This document shows positions 35,701-47,600 of a stretch of 64,000 bases of DNA, one piece after another. How positions within the stretch are numbered: position 1 is the stretch's first letter; every line of letters starts with the position of its first letter. This stretch comes from Adineta ricciae (Eukaryota; Rotifera; Eurotatoria; Adinetida; Adinetidae), in NCBI GenBank assembly GCA_905250025.1, contig CAJNOJ010000006.1, forward strand, positions 372,001 through 436,000. The letters are read 5' to 3'. A program made the position numbers and the translations under genes. The notes beneath the pieces are model-generated. The model saw only the letters and a program-made list of their open reading frames with translations, was not told the origin of the DNA and did no database searches.

Positions 35701-38700
35701 GAAGGTTTTTCTCCTTAGTTATTCGTGCGTGTCAATGACGAATATCTTTTTCTTTTTTCTTTTTTTTTGAAAGGATAATTGTCTCCTTTCCGTGCACAGA
35801 TTAGAATATTGTTCTTTCATATTAAACAAATGTCAACTTGATTTAATAGTCGAATTCTAAAGACGTGTATCATGACATTTATATTGATAATCTTTCTTTC
35901 TTTCTTTTCTGTTTAGTTTTGTTCACAAATTTTACCTACGAAAGAGTTCGACAAACTCCGAAACGAAACAATATGATTGTCAATGTGTGAATAGTCTGAA
36001 TTTGGAGACAGTAAGATGAACTACTAGGTTATCTTTCGAATGTGTATTCATTTGGATTCTGCAGCGCAAACCAATAGTAAAACTGAAAGTGATCGCCTTT
36101 TCACTTCAACGCATTATTACATTGAGCGATAATGTTATTCAAGTGCTTAATAGCATCAATTTGCAAGTAGGAATCGATGAGTTAAATCGGAATGAAACAT
36201 CCGAGTCGGGTTTAGATTATACAAAATAAAAGATTGAAAAATATCGTCACTTTCGCAATTTCCAATCAATCGATTCAAGGCGCATCTGTTGACGTGAGTG
36301 TTTTGATAAATATTTCAATAAGTGTAAGTCGATTGAATAGATGTGCACGTCAACTAAACGCAATAAAATACAAATCTATCGACTTGACCGAGCAGATATT
36401 AATTTAAAACAAGAAATATCCGTTCCTGATCTAATTATATCTTTGGTATGATTTTTAACCAATTGAACAACTTGACATCAATAAATTGACGATTATTCTA
36501 GACTATGGATGAATGCGGTATACTAGCGTGCTCAGAAACAAACTACTATGGTTACATACCTTCAGCGAATAATGAGAGACGATCAACGAATTCTCTACGT
36601 ACTATATTTACTTTGAATGATGCAAGCATTCGTGCTTGTTTCACAAATATTTCACCAGTAAATATTACAATGATGCATTGAAATTGATCCTACATAGTCA
36701 TTCTAGGGCGAATATCTTCTGAATGGCCCTAGTATTGGTGTTCCAACTACTCTAGAGGGTACAAGTGAACGTGCACCAATTATGTTTGTTAGTCAGCCGT
36801 ATAGCTTTACTTATTCCCATCCATATCTAATCGTACTTGTCGATGATCATCTTCAGATCTATAGGTACAATCTTCGGGTTCTGAATGTGTTGAGAAATAT
36901 CGCCTTTCTCTTTTAGTTATTTAGACGATCAATTAGTACAACAAATTTCCTTGAAAAACTGTCGAACTGTAGTAAACATTCCTGAAGAAAATCGTAATAC
37001 GTTGTTACTCCATAACAAAGATACAATCTATCTTGTGGAATCTTCCAATATCGAAGAGCAGATCGATCAATTATTAAACTCCTATCGGTTGCAAGAAGCG
37101 TTAGCATTAGCTGAGAGTACTTGTCCATCAAACGAAAGCCGTCAAAATAATTCATTAGTACGATCAACTAAAACACGTATCGGCCTCATTGAATTCGCGG
37201 CGATGAATGTCATTCGAGCATTGTCTTTATTCGATGAAGTGCGTCTAGATTTTCATGAAATTATGATTAACATTCCGAATTTCTTACCATTGAAATCTGC
37301 ATGGCCAGAGCTGGATGAAAGTAATCGAAGTCAGTATGTTCAATGGCTCACGGCCTTTTGTGACTTCATGACAAAACGAGCCGACGAATTCTCTCATCAA
37401 CCTGTAAGTTGACATGAAGATTTGTATGAAGCAAACAATTACTGTTTCTCTTCGCCAGGATTATTATTCATCGTTATTGAAAGCCTATCTAGTCATTAAG
37501 TCGCGCGACAAAATCATTCAGTTCCTTGAAACACATGCAGCATCGATTCCTTTGGATTATGATCATCTACTTTTCAACGCCCGACTTTATCATGGCGCAG
37601 CAATTGTCTATTCGGCACATGATAAACACGAACAAACGTTGGATATTTGGAGAAAGTAATGAAATTTCTAGCGAGTACTTGTTGAGATAGCCACAAAATG
37701 TTTTTTGCATTTAGTGTAGAATTGTGCTGAAAGAATATCCTGTTGATGATGAGACATTTCCAGGCATTTGGATCATAGCTAAATATGTTCTCGAAAGAGA
37801 TATCGATCGCGCAGTGGAATTCTCTATTGCGAAATGGTTACTCGAACAAAATGAAGAAGAGTCAGCAATCAAAGTAAAACTGATTGGATCTTGAACTAAT
37901 CACCTGTTCATATCGATTTAGATCTTTATTGCCAAACATGAAAATGAATCGAATAGTGATATTTTTTGCTCAGATCGAGTGATTAGTTTATTAAAATCGT
38001 ATCCAACGGCGTTGAGGAGTTATCTCGAACAAGCAGCATTTAAATTAATGATTGAAGTAAGTTAGCTGGCTCGTATCATTGCTTGATGCTGAAACAAACA
38101 AGAATTTAGAGCAATGATATTCATACTGCATTGGTGAATATTTATCTGGATCAGTTGTTATCAAAATCTCAGGACAATAATGAATATACACGGTTTGTTT
38201 GCCTATTTCTTTGACTTTTATCTGAAGTTAGAAGTTGTACGTAGATCGAAGCTACAAGAGTTTCTTATCAAGTCCAATTCCTATCGTATCCAATCTGTGC
38301 TCAGTCGCATCAATCAAACGAACAAATTAAAGCGCGAAGTAGCTCTACTCTATGGAAAAGTATGTCATTCCCAAATGCCGCTCCTCCGTGATCGTACATT
38401 TCCGATTCCTAGATGAACAATTTCGAACAAGCATTTCAAATTCTTGTCAATGAACTAGAAGATTTTGAATATGCAGAAAAATATTGCATTGCTTTGTCGA
38501 ATGGTAAATGCAGTGAAGATCGAAAAATAGTTGCACATGTCCTATTTCGAATCTTCCTTACATCATTAGACAAGTAAGACTTCACTATGTTAGATTTGAT
38601 TATTAATCTATTGATTATTTAGAAATCCTGAACAAATAACAGTCGTGCTTCTTCGTCTTCTTTGTAATAACGAAATCGAATTCGATTTTCTCGAAGTTTT

Positions 38701-38989
38701 AAAACGCTTACCATCAAATTGGTCGATAGCATCGATCACCGATATTCTCATACGTGCCGTTCGAACCTATTCTTACACTCAACGCTCAACGAAACTCGAA
38801 TTAGCTTTAAATCGCGTACAAAACGAGAACCTATCAGTCAAATTAACGAAATTAAAGTGCGCGAATATCACTGTGAACGAATATCGACGATGTAAACATT
38901 GTCTACATCAATTTTACGAAACCTCGTGTGTAGTCTATCCCGATGGCAGCCAAGTTCATGTTCACTGTGCCAAACAAATGCATAACTAA
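32772..38989 (+). CDS. TGFBRAP1: TGFBRAP1 / Vps3-like CORVET tethering subunit
   Basis: A many-exon gene. Exons 32772-32849, 32897-32988, 35917-36010 and the following join in phase. The N-terminal CNH-type beta-propeller is recognisable from MALNIFSSIPVW, INDLYIGTTDGFVHKFYL and KPIVKLKVIAFSLQRIITL. The middle is an alpha-solenoid containing INSYRLQEALALAE-like sequence (LNSYRLQEALALAEST), ARLYHGAAIVYSAHDKHEQT, RIQSVLSRINQTNKLKREVA and FEQAFQILVNELEDFEYAEK. The C-terminus has a treble-clef-like CKHCLHQFYETSCVVYPDG followed by VHVHC. This order is that of the TGFBRAP1/VPS39 family, and the details favour TGFBRAP1, the animal Vps3 equivalent that tethers early endosomes through Rab5. The second intron is 2928 bp, about fifty times the local norm, and contains another gene. 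Exon borders between 36000 and 38600 were only partly checked. Confidence 0.88.
34127..34165. repeat. CT/TTTC-rich simple repeat
   Basis: A tract of CT dinucleotides (about 12 units) running into TTTCCCTCTGCCTCTCTC, followed by a purine-rich stretch at 34186-34212. It lies about 240 bases upstream of the nested gene and could be part of its promoter or a pyrimidine tract in the host intron. Confidence 0.8.
34402..34857 (+). CDS. Small secreted or GPI-anchored six-cysteine protein (nested gene)
   Basis: A 151-residue uninterrupted frame lying wholly within an intron of TGFBRAP1, same strand. I do not recognise the family. The N-terminus MLIRRTANLISQFVLLLTIF is a good signal peptide ending near Ser-Phe-Ser. 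The mature part holds six Cys (FCQF, ENCIQ, NDCN, RDCF, TQCL, ESCG), which could form three disulfides. The C-terminus is a hydrophobic tail (YLTVFLLALFYILI) after a Ser-rich stretch, as in GPI-anchored proteins or a single-pass membrane protein. A possible polyadenylation AATAAA lies near 35140, and CT-rich sequence near 34130 may belong to its promoter. The signal-peptide, Cys and tail layout makes chance coding unlikely. The spacing of Cys recalls small nematode and rotifer secreted families in general, but no specific homology is claimed. Confidence 0.72.
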   Translation: MLIRRTANLISQFVLLLTIFKPSFSELDEHEHTSNQLFNILGTLQPFRSQFCQFKFENCIQDSSYADQLDNDCNIYSRLRDCFRSLLDETQCLTIQLKRQYKKAKQNEYESCGIALSYESINSSIYTPSSSMKLNINYLTVFLLALFYILI

Positions 38990-39400
38990 TATTCGATTTT
39001 TAAGTCTTTGTGTGTTGTGTTTCGGGAGAAGACAACTTTTGATTGATTCGTTTTTCCAAATGTTTTCTTAATTTATTTATTTCTGCGATTAATGATATAA
39101 ATGTGATTGATAATTACAAAAGACAATACTGCCATCTGTGTAGTTTTACTTGTCGCTTTTGAATACTTCTGAATAATCCACTAAATACCAAGGCTAAATT
39201 CGTGCATTTAGATATCGCAAAACGAAAGAAATTATTAGTTTTGGTTACGTTGATGACTGTGATGAATAATTAGTATTCAGCAAATTAACCGGTTATTAGA
39301 CTATGCTAGACACAACATCCGTAAATTAATTTAGCAAAATACAGGTACACGAATGACATCGACAGAAATCATATTTTCTTTTCTTCATATTTCATAGATC
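38990..39400. other. Intergenic between TGFBRAP1 and TMEM115
   Basis: About 410 bases between two plus-strand genes. AT-rich, with no coding sequence. The segment just before the TMEM115 ATG reads TTTCATAG, possibly a 5' UTR splice acceptor. Confidence 0.4.
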
Positions 39401-40807
39401 ATGAAACAAACTGGAGTTCAAGATGTTAGTCGACAATTACAATCCGCTGTTTTCTCTTCGGGATTGACGACAAAGTTAATATGTCTCTTTTGTATTATCG
39501 GATATTTCCTTTCCTACAGTCCTCAATGTGTCCGCATCCTTGCTGTCATACCAGGTCGTGTCATGCCGCCTAACTTCTGGATTTGGTTCGTTAATTACAA
39601 TTTTCGTCATCATTTTTGCTTTATTATTTTCAATCAATTTAGGACATTTGTAACTCATAGTTTCATAGAGTTGCATATTTGGCATACCATCATCGATGTC
39701 ATCGTTGTGTTCCTCTATTCGAAAATGATCGAACCTTTGTGGGGCACCAAAGAACTTCTACGCTTCTATTTTATTGTCACCATTCCAAATGCATTATTTG
39801 CCACATGTATCTATTTTCTTTTTTATGGTTTTACATTTAAAGAGGAATATTTGTTCGAAAGACCAATCTATGGTTTAGCTGCATTTATCGGTGCTTATTC
39901 GGTTGTTATTAAACAAATTATGCCTGATACTGTTCTGGCAACAACACCTTTCTTTAAACTTAAACAAGATCAAGTACCATTGCTGATCATACTCATCTCC
40001 ATTGGACTTTGGTTTGCACATGCCGTTCCAATTCATTTCTTAATTATGCTAAGCTTTGGAATTGTTATTAGTTGGACATATTTAAGGTGAGATTCGTATA
40101 GAGGAATTCTCTTGTAAATATCTTTGATGCGTCACTTAGATTCTTTCAAAATCATCAAAACGGAACGAAAGGTGATATGTCAGCAACGTTTTCCTTTGCA
40201 AGGCAACTATAAATCAACTCTTTTTCGACAAAATCTATTCAATCTATTGTTTCAGCTTCTTCCCTTCACCTATCGCTCCGATTATTAGTATACTTGCCAA
40301 CACGATCTTCGGACTTTTTGTTCAATTGAAATTGTGTAAACCATTCGTTAAAAAATACAACGTTGCTTCATCATCCGGTCTGACAATTACAATTCCAGGT
40401 CCTGATGCAGCTGATGCTGACAGGCGAAGGTTAGTCCATCGAAAGAGTAAAAATGCAGTACTCATCGCTAGAAACACGTACCATCAGAATGTGTTCCTTG
40501 ACACTTGTGGCCTCTGACATGAATGCGAATCTATGACGAATAGAGATAATAAACTAAACTACGAAATTTTCATTTCAGACAAAAAGCCTTGAAAGCTTTA
40601 AATGATCGCATGAAAGCCAAAGAAACTGTCAATGAATCGTGGCCCGATCTCGATGAACCCAGCCAAAGTCCATTTATCGATCCGGCCCAAAATTCGTCGA
40701 TTACTATCGACATGAGCAATTTAGATGAGCCCACATCAGGTGCAACTAAAGAAGATCTAAATCAACCTTTCTTTGACACTGAACAACAACAGCAACAATC
40801 ATCATGA
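39401..40807 (+). CDS. TMEM115: TMEM115-like Golgi rhomboid-fold protein
   Basis: Five exons: 39401-39585, 39643-40086, about 40140-40202, 40256 to about 40431, and about 40579-40807, joining in phase. TMEM115 is a Golgi multi-span protein with a rhomboid-like fold but no protease site, implicated in retrograde Golgi-to-ER transport. Matches are VMPPNFWIWTFVTHSFIE, KMIEPLWGTKELLRFY, the FGIVISWTYLRF segment followed by GDMSATFSFASFFP, and the cytosolic tail TITIPGPDAADADRRRQKA then LKALNDRM. Several membrane segments are evident in the first 220 residues. The tail is acidic and ends in a Gln run. One intron (40203-40255) starts with GC rather than GT. Confidence 0.93.
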
Positions 40808-41850
40808 TAGAAATAAAGACACTTTCTCTTTCGTAGTCTCATTTACTCACAGCCAAGATATAAACTCAATTTCATAAACATTTGATTTTATTCGTACTTT
40901 TTGTCTTGTATATTTTCTTTTTCTCTGGCGAAAATGTCCATTGAACACTGAAATTCATACATTTATTAATGGAATTTTACCATAATATTTTAGATGATAG
41001 GCACGTCCGTTTCTTTTTTTTTCTCTGTTGCTGCTATGAACAATGAAAATATCTTGAAATTTTATCTCTATTAGACGATTAGTTCTTTGGAATGTATTTC
41101 ATGTGATTGCATAGATAAAGACCGAATCGCGCACTTCGATTATCTAATTAACGGATTCTATACATTGCATAGCATCACGTTCTTCTCATTCTTGTTGGTT
41201 TTTTCCTTAATTGAATTGAAATCGTCAGCACCAGGCAGTTCGATTTCTTCTCCAAGAAAAAACGATTAGATTTGGTCTAGTCACTTTTAAGTGCAAACTT
41301 TTCTCCTTCACGTGATTCTACGTCATTAGATGATCATCCTCATCATCATAGACGCATAAAAGAAGAAAAGACATCTATTTGAGGGTATTACAAGAGCAAT
41401 TCTTCATCTTATAATTGTACTACTCAGATTGGCTCGTTGTTCAAAGTTCATCAGACAATATTAAAAAAAAAGGGAGGAAAAAGTTTTGAGAAAAAAAAGA
41501 CGCTAAGACATACGCATCCACTCACCATTCAGGTGGAAGAGAGAGAGAGAGAGAAAGATTGTACACATTTTCCATTCGCTCTTTACCGTTCTTTCGTGCT
41601 ATACTCTCTCTCGCTTTCTCTTCTTTCTCTCTTTCTCTCTCTCTCTCTCTACCAATATATAGGAGAAGGGATCGAGCATGTAAGCGTTAATCATCGCATT
41701 CACATTTCGTCGTCGACTGAACACACAGCGGTAAGTCTATGCGTACAATCATAATGTTCATCAGACAATATTGTTATTTCTTCATCGCACTCAATGTCTT
41801 CAACGTATTTTTTTTTCTAGGTTAATTTTGTTAAAAGTATTTTTACAACC
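40808..41850. other. Intergenic between TMEM115 and MEX3-type gene, with GA/CT repeats
   Basis: About 1 kb. It carries a GA repeat near 41536-41556 and CT-rich repeats near 41606-41650, followed by a stretch ending TTTTTTTCTAG just before GTTAATTTTG, likely the acceptor of a 5' UTR intron in the downstream MEX3-type gene. Plus-strand frames here (41087-41269, 41437-41754) are low-complexity and not supported as genes. Confidence 0.5.
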
Positions 41851-43080
41851 ATGCCAAGTGCATCGCTCATAAGTGATTTTCAACGCTCATCATCGAATTC
41901 GTCTTTGTCATCGTCGCTTTTACTTGCTGCTTGCCAACAGCAATCATATGATATCAATGATTTGTCTTACTGCTTTGATCAACAACAAAAATTATCTTCG
42001 CCACCTACACCACCCTCGTTATTATCCTCAGCAACATACGATTCAATTGGAAAGAAGAGTCAAAATATGACCGAATGTGTCCCGGTGCCTAGTTCGGAAC
42101 ATGTTGCTGAAATTGTTGGCCGACAAGGTAGGAATAGAACAAATAAACATTTCGTATTGATATATGATTTTGGTTTTATTTAGGTTGTAAAATAAAAGCA
42201 TTACGTACGAAAACAAATACGTATATCAAAACTCCTGTTCGTGGTGATCAGCCTGTTTTCATCATAACAGGCCGAAAAGAGGATGTTTATCTAGCTAAGA
42301 AGGAAATTCTTTCCGCAGCTGAACATTTCTCTCAAATCCGTGCGGGTAAGAAGAAAGACTGCTGTTCAATATCAATTTGACTTTCTTTTCTTTTTAGCTC
42401 GAAAACAAAACAGTGCGAGTACTTCATCCAATAGTAGTACAAGCAGCGGAAGTAACACAAATTTACATTACAATAGTTTGATCTATCCATCAACAAACGT
42501 TCAACAAATCACCATTCAAGTCCGTGTACCCTACCGTGTTGTTGGTCTAGTTGTTGGACCCAAAGGTGCAACGATAAAACGCATTCAACAAACAACCAAT
42601 ACTTACATCGTCACACCAGGTCGTGATAAAGAGCCTGTATTTGAAATAGCTGGTTTACCGGAAAATGTTGAAGCCGCTAAGGCAGAAATCGAAAGTCATA
42701 TTGCTGTTCGAACAGGTCAAACATCAGATATGGATGAAAATGAATTTGATAAAGAATTATATCCAATCACCGATATCATCGATACCAATCAGCAATGTTC
42801 GAAATGGATAAAATTAAATAATGCTTCATCATCATCAACAACAAATGCAAGCATAACGACAGGAACAACAAAATTTTCTCATCATTTATCATTACCCTTT
42901 CCTCAAGATGATAAAATCAAATCAACTTATCGAAGTGTTTCACAATCATCATTTTTCTCTTCATTCAATGATCCATTAGATTTCAATTCCTCATTTGAGC
43001 AAATTTCCGATGAAAACTTAGATTCCGTCTGGCCGAATTTCAATTTTATATCAATGAAAACATCCATGGGTTTTGCTTAA
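41851..43080 (+). CDS. MEX3-type double-KH RNA-binding protein without RING
   Basis: Three exons (41851-42127, about 42184 to about 42343, about 42398-43080) join in phase. The protein starts with a Ser/Gln-rich stretch, then has two KH domains. The first contains [20 protein letters not shown] with [17 protein letters not shown]. The second contains [20 protein letters not shown] with [16 protein letters not shown]. These are the MEX3 signature (paired KH with the TNTYIKTP pattern). MEX3 proteins repress translation of target mRNAs in germline and early embryo. The C-terminal Ser-rich tail ends at 43080 without the RING finger of vertebrate MEX3, as in nematode MEX-3. A single ambiguous base (N) lies at 43088, eight bases past the stop. 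Confidence 0.92.
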
Positions 43081-44690
43081 TATAGATNAAAGAGTAAATG
43101 AATTTTGTTTTCTAATGAGCTTTCATTCTTTAACTTCTTCCTCAATGCACACATACGTATATACACTCGATTTGCTAATGATGATGAATTTTCTGCTTGC
43201 AGAAGTGATGACCACATGAATCAATCTGCTGCTGCATCAGAAATTGAGTTTTGTTTTTCGATTATTCCATTCTATCAACAAGAAACGATGATTAAGGAAA
43301 AGTTCTGCATCCATGTCTGTCTGTCTGTCTAATAATTGCTGACAATCTGCGTCTGCCAATAATTTTCATGTGAACTGAGTCGAATGTATACGAAGTGATA
43401 TACGTACTTCTCATTATCATTAATGTGAATGTCGAAATGAACATGCGTGTGTGTTCAGATAATTTCTTTTTATTCCTTGTTGAACTGTCTATGATATTAA
43501 TGATAGACAAGCATAGCGAAGCAGCTGTTATGGTTCAATTTAGATTTTCAAACTAGACACACCCTATTCTTCATTCAATGATTGAGCATGACATTTGAAT
43601 TCAATAGTGGCCACATACACACGCATATGTATATCTTTAGAAAAAATATAGTCTTAGTTATGTAACATTTTCAGATAGAATCATGAGAAGAATAAATTAT
43701 ATGGCGACTGATCGGTAATAATAATAATACTACTACTTTATACAAAGAAGAATCCTGAATTTTATTCTTGTCGATGTGAATGAAACATGCTGAATTGTTC
43801 ATATGAAGAAGCAAATGCTTTGCAATGATCTCAACATCCATAAAATATCTCGATTTGATTACATGCAAACATAAAACTTGAGAACAATCATTATTTACTT
43901 TCTTTCCCTTTTTTTTCAATGAATAAGATATTGAAGTTATAAAGATAGACCGCAAATGTACATAGATTGGACTGAAGAGTGAATTCATAGAAGATATGTG
44001 ATTGTCATGAAAAAAAGAAATAAAAAAAAAAGAACGTGAAGAAGTAATCTCGTTTGAGTCAATTAAACTTCGATGTTTCTGCTTTTTATCACGAGAGCAA
44101 ATGGATATTTTCTCGATTACATACTCAAGTTGATTTGAACAAAAAAGCTTTCCTTTTGAACTCGATTGAAAACGTGCTAATTGCTCATGAACGTGTGAAC
44201 CATAGATGTTGAATATGAAAAGAACGTAACTTCACTTTCTTTCTTTCTTTCTTAACGAAAGTGGGTTTGGTCAATACGGTAGAACAACTTGCAATAGATA
44301 AAGGAAAACAAACGAATACAAAAAGGTGTTTTTCCCATGATGATGCGTAGCGAAAGTTGAATATGTCATTTGTTTCTGCATCATAGGTCGAAAGGGATGA
44401 GTTGGATTAACGTGATAATTACTGATATGTTGCATTGATTTGATCATGAGCATCAGACATGCGTGAAATGTACGATTGAACAAGAATTTAACAAGGGAAT
44501 TTATGATAAAGCACGTCAATCTTTGATCTTTCAAATGCCTATCTCGAATTAATTTACAGCGTGTTTAATTGTTGAACAAATGAGAGAAATATTATCAAGT
44601 GTAGCGCACTCAATTGAGGAAATTACGGACCCTCTTCCGGAATCTATTTATGAAAAAAAAGGTATATAAAAAAAGACAAAATGAGAACGT
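43081..44690. other. Convergent intergenic region with one ambiguous base
   Basis: About 1.6 kb between the MEX3-type stop (+) and the DDX60-like stop (-), so both 3' UTRs lie here. It is AT-rich, with TCTGTCTGTCTGTC near 43317-43330 and TTTCTTTCTTTCTTTC near 44236-44251. N at 43088 marks an unresolved base. Short frames on both strands have no conserved features. Confidence 0.45.
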
Positions 44691-47600
44691 TTATTTATAA
44701 TCTCTGTGAAATTTTCCAGAGAACATCTCTTCGATAGTGTGCAGCTTTTTGTGTAAGGGTTTGAAAAATCCCAGGTCACGATTTGAGTCAATTTTCGGTT
44801 CAGCAGCAAGAATTTCTTCTAGTGACATCTTGATAGATGTTAACACTTTACCAAAATCGAACAATAAAGCATAAATTTGTCCTCGTGACAAATTGTTCTC
44901 TGAATGCAAAACTTTTTCTGAACCATGTCGAAAATAATCTGTTACATAACTATTCAAATAATAACTCGCATTTGTATGATCATGCGCATCGATATCAACG
45001 AATGGAACAATACGTGGTGATAGATCGAGATTATAAGCAAGGTCCCATGAAGCGACTGTTGGATTATAATTTGATATGTATTGCTGATGAGTTAGACCAG
45101 ATGGACCAACGAATGGGGATATAGATGGGTTTTGCGACTGTTGCGAGTGATGATGATGAAGATTGTATTCGAATGTTCCGTTATCATAGTCAGATGATGG
45201 AAGAAATTCGATGCTTGACAATGGTAAGATGCATTCTTGATTGGTATTCAATGAGCGCATATACTTGTTAACATTTTCAATGTATGATCCATAGATATCT
45301 TTTACTAAGCAATTGTATGATTGAATACGTTGACGGATATCAGCTGAAAGTGATCGAAGTGTATGTGTTGGATTGCGCGATGTTTGTCGATTTGTTGTAG
45401 AAGTTTCATTCGAATGTTGACGAACCGTCAATCTATTCAAAGAGGAGAGAAAATGCATAAAATTTCAGCAGAAATAAAAGTTGTAGACTTACGAAGGCAT
45501 GTTTGTAAACAGCTGAGCTAAAAGATTGACAATTTCTTCTTCGTCATGCACTTGGTGAAATAGTTGTGTATCTAACAGATGAATAAATAGAATATCCGCT
45601 GGCTCGACATGATAGAGATGCTTTAGGAATCCAGCCAGACCAATTAAATCACCTTGTTCGTTAATTAAATTCAAACGATAGAGAAAGTCGAGCGTGTGTA
45701 AACAATGAAAACGATTTCGCATAGCGAATATTTCTTGTGCATGGGATGTTTGACCACTGAAAGGACATTGAAGAGCAACGAGAGATCGATTGTTAGCATC
45801 TTTTTTATCTTCAGCGTTTGAATATAAATGGAGTAGACGCATAAGGAATGTCACACTGATTGGATTACGTGTTTGAATATCAGGAATCGCTGAAATAGTT
45901 AAATGGCGAATCTTGGGGATGGGAATATCGATGAAAATGATGTTTCCTTGTACATCGAAACCACGACGGCCAGCACGACCGGATGACTGTCGATACTGCA
46001 AGGCATCGAGTTGAATAGAATCTTTGATGAAAGCGACAGTTTTCGTTGGCATGTGAACACCCAAAGCTACAAAAGGCAAAAATTCAAACAGATCCTAAAA
46101 AGGTCTCCTCTTCTTCATTGTACGTACCAAGTGTCCATGTGGAAAAGACTATTTGAACGTATCGATGTCGAAACAAACCTTCCACAGATAAACGAGTTCG
46201 ATTATTCAATTGCTCATGATGATAGGCAACACCACGCTTCATATATCGAATTAATTTCGGATTACTTGTTGATACTCGTTCCGTTAATTCTTCGACAAGG
46301 TCTCGATCGCAATGAAATCGATTCGCTAATGTACCTTCCTCGACAACTCCATCCAATAGCTCTTGTTCAAGGCCCGATAAACGAAATTGAAGTTGATCTT
46401 CTTCTTCCATTTTTTTCAGCTCATCTGGCTTGTCACCTTGATCTTCGTCATCGTTTCCACGTTTACTCGCACTTTTACTCGCTTGTTTTGCTTTAGCTGT
46501 TTTTTGCACCTTCTCAATAAGTGCACGACGTTTCTCCAAAGCTTCGATTTGATGTTTGTATTTTGTTTGCCGTAATTCCTTTTCTAATTCTTCGAAATAT
46601 ACAGCAACACATTCGGACAGTTCTTCACACAATGCTCGACTATCAGTGAAAACGATACATGGAAGAAGACTCTTCTCCTTCAATGTTAAGACAAACTCTC
46701 CGATTAATGATGAAATAGGTTTCACTTCAGGATATGAGATTTGATTCGATGTTGTGGGATTAAGCGATGTAGATATAGAATCAATGGTTGAAGCTTGTTT
46801 CGTATCAATCAATTGTCGAAATTGTCTACAGACGAGTTGTGAATATTCATTGCAGCGATTTCGTTCAGCAATCCAGCCAGGAGAAAAGTGTTCCGTCAAT
46901 GTGGGAACTGGTTCTGCTTGAACATTGGTCTGTTGTACCGCATCAGTCAGCCGAAGAGTTTCACATGGTGAGAGAGAAAAATCGTCGGGTAAACCTCGGG
47001 TTGTCAGCTGTTTGGCATTCATAAGACTAACCGGATGCAATGGATAGAGTTGCCGATTCGAGTAAAGGTATTTATTCAAATCAGCTAGACGTTCATGGTG
47101 GGAAATGTAACATACTGGAAGAGGTTTAGTAGTGTTGAATAATTTTGCTCGCTTTTCTTCGACATATGTGATCCATTCTCTTAGGACTTCACCATTATTG
47201 ACTGTTGCAGATAGACCGATCATCGGACAATTGATGAGTAGCATAGTTCGTTCCCAAACATCGGAATTCGTATCGTCAGACATACAATGAATTTCATCGA
47301 AAATACAATACCGAATTTTTTGACATCTTCGTTGATAACTCGCAGAAAGGAGAAGCATTTCGAGACTTTCAGGAATTGTGATTAGAATTCGGCACGCTTG
47401 TGTATTCATACGAAACTCTTTCGTAAATATACCAAAGACAGGACCAAACTTCATTTGAATAGTTCCTAAAATCATAGCAATTCATGCATTGCATGCGTTC
47501 ATTAACACTACTCATCATGCTTACCTGCTACTTGATTGATCAATGCTTTCGTTGGCGCTACATACACGCAGAGACCAGTGGTATCATCCTTGTCTTTGAG

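Larger units (their letters stand above)
32989..35916 (+). other. 2.9-kb intron of TGFBRAP1 containing a nested gene
   Basis: The donor GG|GTAAGTT at 32989 and acceptor TTTAG at 35912-35916 join exon phases 2 and 1 to restore DGFVHKFYL. Normal introns here are 50-60 bp. Apart from the coding frame at 34402-34857, the intron is AT-rich with a CT-repeat tract near 34130, a TG repeat near 35090-35102, and AATAAA near 35140, which could end the nested transcript. Nothing resembling a transposon was seen. Confidence 0.85.

Noticed and set aside
36913..37167. Minus-strand frame over TGFBRAP1 exon
   Set aside because: Antisense shadow; the plus frame has clear CORVET subunit similarity.
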